Positions 53,291-62,158 of a stretch of DNA of 64,000 nt are shown in pieces (position 1 is the first letter of the stretch; every line of letters starts with the position of its first letter). The notes below the pieces were generated by a model. That model did not search any database, had not been told where the DNA came from, and saw only the letters and a program-made list of their open reading frames with translations. The stretch covers positions 1,302,001-1,366,000 of the forward strand of contig NZ_OZ075108.1 in the NCBI RefSeq assembly GCF_964186625.1, given 5' to 3'. The stretch comes from Asticcacaulis sp. MM231. GTDB taxonomy: Bacteria; Pseudomonadota; Alphaproteobacteria; Caulobacterales; Caulobacteraceae. A program made the position numbers and the translations under genes.

Positions 53291-55405
53291 ATGATGGGGA
53301 AGCACCTTTTCGCAGGTATTCTGTCGGTTTTGATCGCTGCAGGTGGCGCGGCCAATGCCCGGCCCTATGAGTGGAAGACCATACCCTTTCAGGGCGGGGG
53401 CTTCGTCGATGGCTTCCTCTACCATCCGAAAAAAGCCGGTATCCTTTATACCCGCACCGATGTCGGCGGCATGTACCGTTTCGACTATGCCGGTAAGCGC
53501 TGGGTTCCGCTGATGGACGGTTTCGGCAAGGACGACTGGGACTGCATGGGCGTCATGACCATGGCCGTTGACCCGCAGAAGCCGGAGCGTCTTTACGCCA
53601 CCTGCGGGCTTTATCTGAATGCGCGCGTCCCCAATGGTGCCGTGGTGCGTTCCAAAGATCAGGGCGCGACCTGGAGCATCACGCGCCTGCCGTTCAAGCT
53701 TGGCGGCAATGCCATGGGGCGTGGCACGGGCGAGCGCTTGCAGGTCGATCCGTCTGACAGCGACACGCTCTGGCTCGGCACGAATCAGGACGGGCTGTGG
53801 GTCAGCCATGATCGCGGCGTCAGCTTTACGCGCACGAGCTATGCGCAAAAATCAGTCACGACCATGCTGGTCTCCGGCAAGACACTCTATATCGGCTCAG
53901 GCGAGGTCGGCGAGGGGCTTTACCGCAGCAGCGATGGCGGCCATACCTTTGCCGCCGTGCCGGGTTCGCCGAAGATGATCCCGCACCAGATGGCGCTGAG
54001 TAACGACGGCGTCCTCTATGCCACTTTCAGCGACAATCTCGGCCCGCATGGCGTCACCGATGGCGCGGTGTGGAAGCTGACGGGTGATACGTGGCGCGAC
54101 ATCACGCCGGCAAAGCCATCGAAGGAAGCGCCCTTCGGCTATTCCGGTCTCGATCTGTCGCCGCAGGGCACGCTGATCGTCTCGACGTCGGATCGCTACA
54201 GCGGCAGCGGTGACGACCTCTACATCAGCACGGATGGCGGCGCGCGCTGGACACCAGTCGGGCCGCAGGCCGTGCATCACAGCCAAACCCATCCGTGGCT
54301 GCGCGACTATATGGGGGGGCATGATGAAGACGCAGTAGCCCGCCAGAATATGGGGCACTGGATGGATGGGGTGAAGATCAATCCGTTCAATCCGAAAGAA
54401 CTGCTCTACGGCACCGGTTATGGCGTCTGGATGACGCAAAATCTCGATAATCTGGCGCGTCAGCAGAAGGTCGATTTCACCTTTGAAAACAATAATCTCG
54501 AAGAAACCGTTATTCTTGGTCTGGAAAGTCCTTCCGCAGGGCCGAAGGTGCTGATGGCGGCGGGTGATGTCGCTGGCTCGGCCTTTACCGACCTGACGAA
54601 GACACCGTCGCACGGGCTTTTCTCGCCGACCAACAAGACCAATCAGTCGGTCGCCTTTGCCGCCCTGAAGCCGAACATTATCGTGCGCAGCGTCGATTCC
54701 GAGGATACGCGCGGCTATATTTCGCTCGATGGCGCCGAAAGCTGGACGCCCATTGCCGCGCCAAAGCCGCTCGACACGCCGGACTGGCACGCCCATCGTG
54801 CCGGAAAGATCGCCATCTCCAGTCAGGCCGGCGCTCTTGTCTGGGTGCCGGAAAATGAAGGCGCCTGGTATTCGCACGACCTCGGCAAGACCTGGACGCT
54901 CTCGACCGGCTGGCCCAAGCCGTCGCGCGATCTGGAAGCCATCGCCGACAAGGTCAATGACGCGGTATTTTACGCCTATGACCGCGGCACGGGGACGGTT
55001 TTGGTCAGCCGCGATAGCGGGGCATCGTTCGCGCCTCTGTTTACGGTGGCGGCTGGCGGCGGGCAATTGCGCGCCGTGCCGGGCCGCGAAGGCGATCTAT
55101 GGCTGGCCACCCCGGCCGCACTTTATCATAACCAAAAGCCGGTGCCCGGTGTCGATGTCGCCTGGCAGGTGACGTTTGGCAAGGCCGCGCCCGGCGCGGA
55201 TTATCCGGCGGTTTTTCTGTGGGGTAAGGTGAAGGGCGAGGAAGGCCTGTGGCGTTCCGACGATGCCGGCGTCACCTGGGTGCGCATCAATGATGATGCG
55301 CACCGCTTTGGCCAGATGCGCGCCATCGCCGGTGATCCGCGCGAATACGGCACGCTTTATGTCGCGCCGGACGGGCGCGGCGTCATGGTCGGGAAAGGCA
55401 ACTAA
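53291..55405 (+). CDS. GH74 xyloglucanase-like protein, exported
   Basis: About 704 residues with a signal peptide ending ANARP. The sequence is a double seven-blade beta-propeller with BNR-type Asp-box repeats (SKDQGATWS, SHDRGVSF, STDGGARWT, SRDSGASF). The catalytic Asp pair is expected in RTDVGGMYRFD and WMDGVKINPFNPKELLYGTGYG, cited in parts, matching GH74 rather than sialidases. It would hydrolyse the xyloglucan backbone. GGGAGCAGG precedes the ATG. It converges with the carbohydrate-binding protein gene. Confidence 0.88.
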   Translation: MMGKHLFAGILSVLIAAGGAANARPYEWKTIPFQGGGFVDGFLYHPKKAGILYTRTDVGGMYRFDYAGKRWVPLMDGFGKDDWDCMGVMTMAVDPQKPERLYATCGLYLNARVPNGAVVRSKDQGATWSITRLPFKLGGNAMGRGTGERLQVDPSDSDTLWLGTNQDGLWVSHDRGVSFTRTSYAQKSVTTMLVSGKTLYIGSGEVGEGLYRSSDGGHTFAAVPGSPKMIPHQMALSNDGVLYATFSDNLGPHGVTDGAVWKLTGDTWRDITPAKPSKEAPFGYSGLDLSPQGTLIVSTSDRYSGSGDDLYISTDGGARWTPVGPQAVHHSQTHPWLRDYMGGHDEDAVARQNMGHWMDGVKINPFNPKELLYGTGYGVWMTQNLDNLARQQKVDFTFENNNLEETVILGLESPSAGPKVLMAAGDVAGSAFTDLTKTPSHGLFSPTNKTNQSVAFAALKPNIIVRSVDSEDTRGYISLDGAESWTPIAAPKPLDTPDWHAHRAGKIAISSQAGALVWVPENEGAWYSHDLGKTWTLSTGWPKPSRDLEAIADKVNDAVFYAYDRGTGTVLVSRDSGASFAPLFTVAAGGGQLRAVPGREGDLWLATPAALYHNQKPVPGVDVAWQVTFGKAAPGADYPAVFLWGKVKGEEGLWRSDDAGVTWVRINDDAHRFGQMRAIAGDPREYGTLYVAPDGRGVMVGKGN

Positions 55406-55418
55406 GGTCGCCAGTTTT

Positions 55419-55970
55419 TTACGTTGCGCCCATGTTGAGAATAAACGCCGGGCCGAGATAGATGGTCTGCTTGCCGGTGTTGAGATGGACGCTCAGGCCG
55501 GAGGTCTTGGGCGCATGGTCTTCGCTGGCGGTGACTTCCATGACCTGCATTTGCCAGTCAGCCCCGACGCTGACCGGCTTTTCACCAAAGGAGGCATAGG
55601 GAGGTGAACTGATCTGAAGGCGCAGCGTCAGATTGGCGGGCGTGTTGCCGTCGGTCTTGGCGCGCATCCACACGGCGACGACGAGCTTGTCGCCCTTGCT
55701 GATCTGGCCGGTGATCTGGCTTTCGGCCGCCGCGTCCCAGGGATTGCCGCTGTTGCCGGGGATTTTGATTTCCAGCGCAGCCCCGCCCTGGACCTTGGCA
55801 TCCTTGATGCGCTTGTTGGTCTGGGCGGTGCCGTAAACATTCCAGCCGCCGGGATCGTTGATCAGCTTCTTGGCAATATCGTCGTCCTGGGCCAAAGCGG
55901 GCAGGGTCAAAAGGCTGGCGGGCGCGCAGATGAGGGCGCAAGCCCCCCTGAGCAGGTGGCGTCGATTCAT
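55419..55970 (-). CDS. Exported carbohydrate-binding-module protein
   Basis: A 183-residue protein with a Tat-like signal (MNRRHLLRGAC) ending LPALAQ. The mature part is a single beta-sandwich: GGAALEIKIPGNSGNPWD, ITGQISKGDKLVVAVWMRAKT (cited in parts), and LNTGKQTIYLGPAFIL, like CBM4/9/22 modules normally fused to xylanases. No catalytic domain is present, so it likely binds xylan fragments as a stand-alone module. It follows GH43 by 44 bases in the GH10-GH43 operon. Confidence 0.75.
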   Translation of the reverse strand: MNRRHLLRGACALICAPASLLTLPALAQDDDIAKKLINDPGGWNVYGTAQTNKRIKDAKVQGGAALEIKIPGNSGNPWDAAAESQITGQISKGDKLVVAVWMRAKTDGNTPANLTLRLQISSPPYASFGEKPVSVGADWQMQVMEVTASEDHAPKTSGLSVHLNTGKQTIYLGPAFILNMGAT

Positions 55971-56014
55971 GATAGTCTCCCTGATCGTCTTTATTTTCAG
56001 GGAGCTTACATGAA

Positions 56015-57682
56015 TTATGGTGCTTTTCCATAGGCATAGAGGCCGATCAGCGTGCCGACAAAGCCGCCGGCCTTCGCTGTTGACAGATTTGTCACATCGA
56101 CGTCTTTCGCCACCATGGTCGAACCGCTGGTGAAGCTTGCCGTGCCGCCCTTGATCTCGACCTTGAGCTTGACGGCGCCGGCGGGGGCGGGGATCGACGC
56201 CACCACAACGCCATCGCGCGGATCATTGGGGCCTGAGCGTCGCGTCACCTCCAGCACCGGCTTGCCGTCGCGCATGGCCAGTCCGAAAAAGACGTAGAAG
56301 TCATCGTTTTGCACGGCCATGATGCCGGCGCGATCGCCTTCTGCGGTCGGCTGATAGCTGACCGTGGTGGTGAAGGCGGCGTTGGCGTGACGCTGGCGCA
56401 GGCCGATAAAGGCCGGGTGCGAGGTCTTGTCACCCACCGCTTCGGGCAGGGCGCGTAAGGCGACCGTCTCGGCATGGTTCACGGTCAGGAAAGGCGTCTT
56501 GGGGGTGCGGATCTGCAGCCAGTCGAGCGGCGTGCGGGAGTCGTAGCTGTAGCCGAAGTGATGCGAATAGCCGGTGTAGTGCAATTCCTTGAGCTGGCCG
56601 GGCAGGTCAGGCAAGGCGACGGTGCGCGAGATCGGCTGGCCGTGCGGCAGGATGATGGGCCAGCCGTCTTTCCATTCGACCGGCAGCATGAAGGTTTCTC
56701 GGCCGGTATTGTAGAGATCGCCCTCATAGGGCTGGGTGGCGAGGAAGACAGCATACCACTTGCCATCGGGCGTATCGACCAGATCGGCATGGCCCGCCGA
56801 CGTGACGGGGTTGGCGCGTGCCGGATCGAGTTCGCGCTGGGTCAGGATCGGATTGCCGGCAAAGGGCAGGTAAGGGCCGGTGACCTTGTCGGCGCGCAGG
56901 ATGACTTCGGAGTGATTGACCGAGGTGCCGCCTTCGGCCGCCATCAGGTAATAGTGACCGTCCTTCTTGTAGATGTGCGGCCCCTCGATCCATACAGGCT
57001 TTTTCGAGATATCGACGCCGCCATTGACCAGGACGCGCTTCTCGCCGACCATCTGACGCGTGGCCGGATCGAACTGTTGCAGCCACAGGGCGCGGTGACC
57101 GTCGTAGAGCGGCTGACCTTCGGGGCCGTCGTTCCAGACGATCCAGGCCTTGCCGTCATCGTCCCAGAAGATCGACGGATCGATGCCGCCAAACGGCAGC
57201 CACACCGGATCGGACCACGGACCGGCCGGGTCCTTCGCCGTGATGACGAAATTGCCCTTGCAGTCGACGCAGGTGTTGATGATGTAGAACAGGCCGTTGT
57301 GATGGCTGATAGCGGGCGCGAAGACGCCGCGCGACGTGGCCAGGCCGGAGAAATCGAGCATGTCCGGACGGTCGATGGCGTTGCCGATCTGCCGCCAGTG
57401 CACGAGATCACGTGAGTGGAAGACCGGAATGCCGGGATAGTAGGCAAAGGTCGAATTGATCAGGTAATAGTCGTTATCGACACGGGTGATCGAGGGGTCG
57501 GGATAGAAGCCCGGCAGGATCGGGTTTTCATAAACCGGCGTGGCACTTTTGTTCAGGTCAGTGCGCTGGCTATCGAGCGTGATGGCAGAAAAGACCGCCT
57601 GTCCGGCCGGTGCGGTGGCGGGCAGGGTGGCACATCCGGACAGGCCGAGGAGCAAGGTGAGGGCTGGCAGCAGAGTTTTCAT
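56015..57682 (-). CDS. GH43 beta-xylosidase/alpha-L-arabinofuranosidase, lipoprotein
   Basis: A 555-residue enzyme with lipobox LSGC near residue 17, so it is membrane-anchored. The five-bladed propeller has the three GH43 acids: Asp in FYPDPSITRV, Asp in GGIDPSIFWDDDGK and Glu in WIEGPHIYKK. The C-terminal 180 residues form a beta-sandwich as in GH43 XynB-type enzymes. It would trim xylo-oligomers or arabinose side chains. It begins four bases after the GH10 stop with AAGG, so the two are coupled. Confidence 0.9.
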   Translation of the reverse strand: MKTLLPALTLLLGLSGCATLPATAPAGQAVFSAITLDSQRTDLNKSATPVYENPILPGFYPDPSITRVDNDYYLINSTFAYYPGIPVFHSRDLVHWRQIGNAIDRPDMLDFSGLATSRGVFAPAISHHNGLFYIINTCVDCKGNFVITAKDPAGPWSDPVWLPFGGIDPSIFWDDDGKAWIVWNDGPEGQPLYDGHRALWLQQFDPATRQMVGEKRVLVNGGVDISKKPVWIEGPHIYKKDGHYYLMAAEGGTSVNHSEVILRADKVTGPYLPFAGNPILTQRELDPARANPVTSAGHADLVDTPDGKWYAVFLATQPYEGDLYNTGRETFMLPVEWKDGWPIILPHGQPISRTVALPDLPGQLKELHYTGYSHHFGYSYDSRTPLDWLQIRTPKTPFLTVNHAETVALRALPEAVGDKTSHPAFIGLRQRHANAAFTTTVSYQPTAEGDRAGIMAVQNDDFYVFFGLAMRDGKPVLEVTRRSGPNDPRDGVVVASIPAPAGAVKLKVEIKGGTASFTSGSTMVAKDVDVTNLSTAKAGGFVGTLIGLYAYGKAP

Positions 57683-57686
57683 GATG

Positions 57687-58814
57687 TTACCTTGCCGATG
57701 CGTTTTTGAAGGCCTGTGCGATCGCTTCGCGCAGGGGTTTGGGCTTGAAATCGGCGTCGTAGGGCGTCGGACGCAGTGGCAGCTTGTCGGCGCGCGGGGT
57801 GAAACCCTGCAACCAGTTGTACTGATCGGGCATGCCCCAGAAGATCACGTCCTTGGTCTGCTTGTAGCTCAGCATCTGGTCGAGATAGATGCGGCCGACC
57901 GTAGCGACGATGGCGTCGCGCTGCTCAATATCGCCGGTCGGGATGGTCTGGTCGTCGACGTCGAACTCAGTGATCAGCAGATCGAGATCGAGCGCCACCG
58001 TTTCATCGAGGAACTCTTTCCACGCATTGACCTGGCCGCCGAGCAGATCATAACCGTTGCCGATATGGGACTGCACACCCAGCGCATCGATCGGTACCTT
58101 GTTGTCGCGGAACCAGTGCAGCAGCTTGAGCACGCCCTTGCGGTGGTTCTCGTTGCCGGCTTCCCAGCTCATATAGTCATTATAGACCAGTTGCGTCTTT
58201 GGCATGTATTCGCGCGCGGCCTCAAAGGCGATGCGCAGGGTGTCCATGCCGAGCACGCGCGAGAAGGCGTTTTCACGCACCTCGCCGGTCTTGGGGTCGA
58301 TCGTCTCATTGACGACATCCCAAGAGTTCAGGCGTTCGCCATAATGCTCGGCCACCTTGGCGATATAGTCGCGCAGCAGCTTTTCGGCGGCCACCTTGGG
58401 TTTCGAGCCGAAATCGTAGCTTTTCAGCCATTGCGGGGTGTATTCGTCGCGCGCCCAGAACAGATTGTGTCCGCGCATGGCGATGTGATGGGATTCGGCG
58501 AAAGCCAGCAAGTCATCGGCCGGCTTGAAGTTGTATTCGGTCGGGCCGTTATTGTGGGTGACGTAAAGCTTCAGCTCGTTTTCCGGTACGATGATATTGC
58601 ACTCACGGACAACGAGTTCACGCACGCGCGGATCGGCCAGCATCCGCATGCCAATGGCGGTGCCGAAACGCAGCCCCTTGGCAGCGGCCAAATCCTTGAG
58701 GGATGTGGCGGTATCGGCAGCGGTGGCGGGGAGGGCGCTGCCGGCAAGGGCTCCGGCAGCCACAGTGGCGGCGCCAAGACTCAGGGCCGCCCGTCGCGAC
58801 AGATTTTAACTCAT
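57687..58814 (-). CDS. GH10 endo-1,4-beta-xylanase with in-frame stop at codon 3
   Basis: A GH10 enzyme of about 370 residues. Acid/base Glu is in SWDVVNETIDP, the nucleophile in LLITEFDVDD; the MRGHNLFWARDEYTPQW segment is typical. A Tat signal reads LSRRAALSLGAATVAAG in the same frame. But the only ATG with a good site (AGGGAA, matching the leader of the GH3 gene) is followed by AGT then TAA. Translation would need a CTG at 58802 or a GTG at 58763 that would cut away the twin arginines. A nonsense mutation, readthrough, CTG initiation or sequence error are all possible. It heads the GH10-GH43-CBM operon. Confidence 0.82.
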
Positions 58815-58840
58815 GGTATTTTCCCTGTTGAATTTTATTC

Positions 58841-58854
58841 TGTTAGCGCTAACA
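58841..58854. promoter_or_regulatory. Perfect palindromic LacI/XylR-type operator
   Basis: TGTTAGCGCTAACA is a perfect 14-bp palindrome between the divergent GH10 and GH3 genes, 26 bases from the GH10 ATG and 88 from GH3. It resembles the operator of the LacI-type xylose repressor described for Caulobacter crescentus. One site could control both operons. Confidence 0.7.
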
Positions 58855-58942
58855 GTGTCATCGTTCAATTCCGCCGTCAAGCGCGGGTTGGCCGCCACGC
58901 CGATATCGGCCGGTGGCCGAGTAGAAACAGGGAAACGATACC

Positions 58943-61339
58943 ATGAAGCTGAAGACCCCCGTCCTGACACGCCGCCTGTTCGGCGCCTCAACCCTGGCCC
59001 TGAGCGCTGTCGCCGGAACGGCCATGGCCGCCAAGGCGAAGAAAGAGACGCTGCCCTATAAGGACGCCAGCCTTACCATCGATGCCCGCGTTGCCGATCT
59101 GCTCGGTCGGATGACGCTGGAAGAAAAGGTGGCGCAGCTCCTGTGCGTCTGGCAGAAAAAGGGCGATATTCAGGACGCAACCGGCAAGTTCGATCCCGCC
59201 AAGGCGTCGAAGGTCTATCCGAACGGCCTCGGCATGGTGGCGCGCCCCTCCGACCAGCAGGGCCTGGCCACCACGACCGGCGCGGGTGATTCCGGCGCCA
59301 TGGGCAACCGCAACGCCTTCAACACCGCCAGTCACGTCAATGCCATGCAGAAGTGGGCCATCGAAGAGACCCGCCTCGGCATCCCGATGATCATGCACGA
59401 AGAAGCGCTGCACGGCTATGTCGCCAAGGACGCCACCTCGTTCCCGCAGGCCATCGGTCTGGCCTCGTCTTTCGATCCGTCCATGGCCACCAAGATCTTC
59501 TCGGTGGCGGCCCGTGAAATGCGCGCGCGCGGCGCCAATTTCGCGCTGGCGCCGGTGGTCGATGTCGCCCGCGAACCGCGCTGGGGCCGTATCGAGGAAA
59601 CCTATGGCGAAGATCCGTATCTCTGCGGCGAAATGGGTAAGGCGGCTGTTATCGGCTTCCAGGGCGAGACCCTGCCCCTGGCCAAGGACAAGGTGTTCGC
59701 CACCCTGAAACACATGACCGGCCACGGCCAGCCGGAAAACGGCACCAATGTCGGGCCGGCTGAGGTCAGCGAGCGCACCCTGCGCGAAGACTTCTTCCCT
59801 CCGTTCGAAAAGATCGTCAAGGAAACCCAGATTCGCGCCGTCATGCCGTCGTATAACGAAATCGACGGCGTGCCGAGCCACGCCAACAAGTGGCTCCTGA
59901 CCACCATCCTGCGCGATGAGTGGGGCTTCAAGGGCGTCACCGTCTCCGACTATTTCGCCATCAACGAAATGATCTCGCGCCACAAGCTGGTGCCCAATGT
60001 CACCGAGGCGGCCTATCGCGCCTTCAAGGCCGGGGTCGATATCGAAACGCCGGACAATCAGACCTATGGCCAACTGATCGAGCTGGTGAAGGCCGGCCGC
60101 ATCAGCGAGGACGAGATCAATGCGGTGGTGCACCGTATTCTGGAAATGAAGTTCCAGTCGGGCCTGTTTGAAAATCCGTATGTCGACGCCAAGAAGGCCG
60201 ACGCCCTGACCGCCACGCCGGACGCTGTGGCCCTGGCGCATGAGGCCGCCACCAGGTCGGTGGTGCTGCTGAAAAACAATGGCGTACTGCCGCTTGATGC
60301 GAAAAAGGTCGGCAAGCTTTTGGTGCTCGGCACCCACGCCAAGGACACGCCGATCGGTGGCTATTCCGACGTGCCGCGCCATGTCGTCTCGATCCTCGAA
60401 GGCGTCACCGCCGAGGGCAAGAAGGCCGGTTTCGAAGTCGCCTACAGCGAAGGCGTGCGCATCACCGAGCAACGCATCTGGGGCCAGGACGTCATCAATT
60501 TCACGCCGGATTCGGTCAATGACAAGCTCATCGCCGACGCCGTGGAAGCCGCCAAGTCGGCGGACACCATCCTTTTGGTGCTGGGTGATAACGAACAGAC
60601 TTCGCGCGAAGCCTGGGCCGACAACCACCTGGGCGACCGCGATTCGCTCGACCTGATGGGCCGCCAGAACGATCTGGCCGCCGCCATCTTCGCGCTGAAA
60701 AAGCCGACCGTGGTCTTCCTGCTCAATGGCCGTCCTTTGTCGGTCAACCTGCTCAATGAAAAGGCCGATGCGCTGGTCGAGGGCTGGTATATGGGCCAGG
60801 AAACCGGCTGGGCTGCCGCCGACATCCTGTTCGGTCGCGCCAATCCGGGCGGCAAGCTGCCGGTCTCGATCGCCCGCGGCGTCGGCCAGCTTCCCGTCTT
60901 CTACAATCACAAGCCAACGGCCCGCCGCGGCTATCTCGATGGCGAAACCTCGCCGCTGTTCCCCTTCGGTTACGGCCTGAGCTACACTACCTTCGATATC
61001 TCGGCGCCCAAACTGGCCAAGGCCAGCATCGCCACGACGGAGACCGTCACGGTCTCGATCGACGTCGCCAATACCGGCAAGGTCAAGGGCGACGAAGTGG
61101 TGCAGCTTTATATCCGCGATGATATTTCGTCGGTCACCCGTCCGGTCAAGGAACTCAAGCGTTTCAAGCGCATCACCCTCAGTCCGGGTGAGCGCCAGAC
61201 GGTCAGTTTCGACATCACCCCGGCTGACCTGCAATTCTACAACATGGATATGCAGCGCGTTGTCGAACCCGGCACCTTTACGATCTCCGCAGGACCGAAT
61301 AGTGTCGACCTGAAGACGGCGACTCTCACCGTCATCTAA
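58943..61339 (+). CDS. GH3 beta-xylosidase/beta-glucosidase, Tat-exported
   Basis: A 798-residue GH3 enzyme. The twin-arginine signal is TRRLFGAST, cut near AMAAK. Domain 1 barrel has LAPVVDVAREPRWGRIEETYGEDP, cited as REPRWGRIEET, and KHMTGHG; the nucleophile is Asp336 in GVTVSDYFAI. Domain 2 carries NEQTSREAWADNH and the C-terminal fibronectin III-like domain starts near ETVTVSIDVANTG. Substrate is probably xylo-oligomers or xylosyl-glucose. AGGGAAAC precedes the ATG. Esterase and cupin genes follow within 18 and 1 bases. Confidence 0.92.
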   Translation: MKLKTPVLTRRLFGASTLALSAVAGTAMAAKAKKETLPYKDASLTIDARVADLLGRMTLEEKVAQLLCVWQKKGDIQDATGKFDPAKASKVYPNGLGMVARPSDQQGLATTTGAGDSGAMGNRNAFNTASHVNAMQKWAIEETRLGIPMIMHEEALHGYVAKDATSFPQAIGLASSFDPSMATKIFSVAAREMRARGANFALAPVVDVAREPRWGRIEETYGEDPYLCGEMGKAAVIGFQGETLPLAKDKVFATLKHMTGHGQPENGTNVGPAEVSERTLREDFFPPFEKIVKETQIRAVMPSYNEIDGVPSHANKWLLTTILRDEWGFKGVTVSDYFAINEMISRHKLVPNVTEAAYRAFKAGVDIETPDNQTYGQLIELVKAGRISEDEINAVVHRILEMKFQSGLFENPYVDAKKADALTATPDAVALAHEAATRSVVLLKNNGVLPLDAKKVGKLLVLGTHAKDTPIGGYSDVPRHVVSILEGVTAEGKKAGFEVAYSEGVRITEQRIWGQDVINFTPDSVNDKLIADAVEAAKSADTILLVLGDNEQTSREAWADNHLGDRDSLDLMGRQNDLAAAIFALKKPTVVFLLNGRPLSVNLLNEKADALVEGWYMGQETGWAAADILFGRANPGGKLPVSIARGVGQLPVFYNHKPTARRGYLDGETSPLFPFGYGLSYTTFDISAPKLAKASIATTETVTVSIDVANTGKVKGDEVVQLYIRDDISSVTRPVKELKRFKRITLSPGERQTVSFDITPADLQFYNMDMQRVVEPGTFTISAGPNSVDLKTATLTVI

Positions 61340-61356
61340 ACGGGCGGGATAGTGAC

Positions 61357-62157
61357 ATGACGGATATCAAACGGCGCCATCTGTTGACCGGCGCTCTGGC
61401 GGGCACGGCTGCGCTTGGCCTGGCTTCGGCGGCATCGGCCCAGAACAAGGGGCAGGATACGGCGGAGGCGCAGGCGATCCAGGCCGCCTTGCAGGATTAT
61501 CATGATCCCAAGACCCTGACCGTCCAGCCGGTCGGTCAGGACTGGGCCCAGATGCGCCGTTACCGTCAGGCCAATGCCGATACCGTCAATCTGCCGGAAG
61601 CGCAGCGCAAGGTCGTCATGATGGGCGATTCCATCACCGACGGCTGGCCGGGCCAGTCCGGCGCCTTCTATGGCGATAACGGTCTGATCGGGCGCGGCAT
61701 CGGCGGCCAGGTGAGCGCGCAGATGCTCGTCCGTTTTATGGCTGACGTGGTGGCGCTACGCCCCAAGGCCGTGCACATCATGGCCGGCACCAATGACGTG
61801 GCGCAAAACCAGGACCCTTACGATCCGGTGGCGACCACCAATAACTTGCAGGCCATGGCCAATCTCGCCACCATCTATGGCATCAAGGTCATCATGGCCT
61901 CGGTGCCGCCGGCCGATCATTTCCCTTGGCGGCCGGAAGTCGGCAATCCGCACGAAAAGTTCGTGGCGCTCAATGCGTGGATCAAGTCGGTGTGCGCATC
62001 GCAGGGCTATACCTATGTCGATTACTGGCCCGCCCTGGCCACCGAGGCCGGTGCCTTGCGCCCGGATTTCGGCGGTGATGGCGTCCACCCGAACGCGCGC
62101 GCCTACGCCACCATGGCACCCTATACCCTGGCCGCCATCGCTGCCGCGCTGGCCTGA
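61357..62157 (+). CDS. SGNH/GDSL hydrolase (acetylxylan esterase-like), Tat-exported
   Basis: A 266-residue esterase with Tat signal KRRHLLTGAL ending AASAQ. SGNH blocks are MMGDSITDGW (Ser nucleophile), GIGGQ (Gly), AGTND (Asn) and DGVHPN (Asp and His). An N-terminal extension of about 50 residues precedes the fold. By context, between GH3 and a cupin gene in a xylan operon, deacetylation of xylo-oligomers is the likely role. Confidence 0.87.
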   Translation: MTDIKRRHLLTGALAGTAALGLASAASAQNKGQDTAEAQAIQAALQDYHDPKTLTVQPVGQDWAQMRRYRQANADTVNLPEAQRKVVMMGDSITDGWPGQSGAFYGDNGLIGRGIGGQVSAQMLVRFMADVVALRPKAVHIMAGTNDVAQNQDPYDPVATTNNLQAMANLATIYGIKVIMASVPPADHFPWRPEVGNPHEKFVALNAWIKSVCASQGYTYVDYWPALATEAGALRPDFGGDGVHPNARAYATMAPYTLAAIAAALA

Positions 62158-62158
62158 T

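Noticed and set aside
53897..55066. A 389-codon frame antisense to GH74
   Set aside because: It is the mirror of Asp-box propeller repeats, with no recognisable domain and no ribosome binding site.
58988..61234. A 748-codon open frame antisense to GH3
   Set aside because: It lies opposite a full-length, motif-rich GH3 gene. Long antisense frames arise from high-GC codon bias, and its translation shows no family signature.
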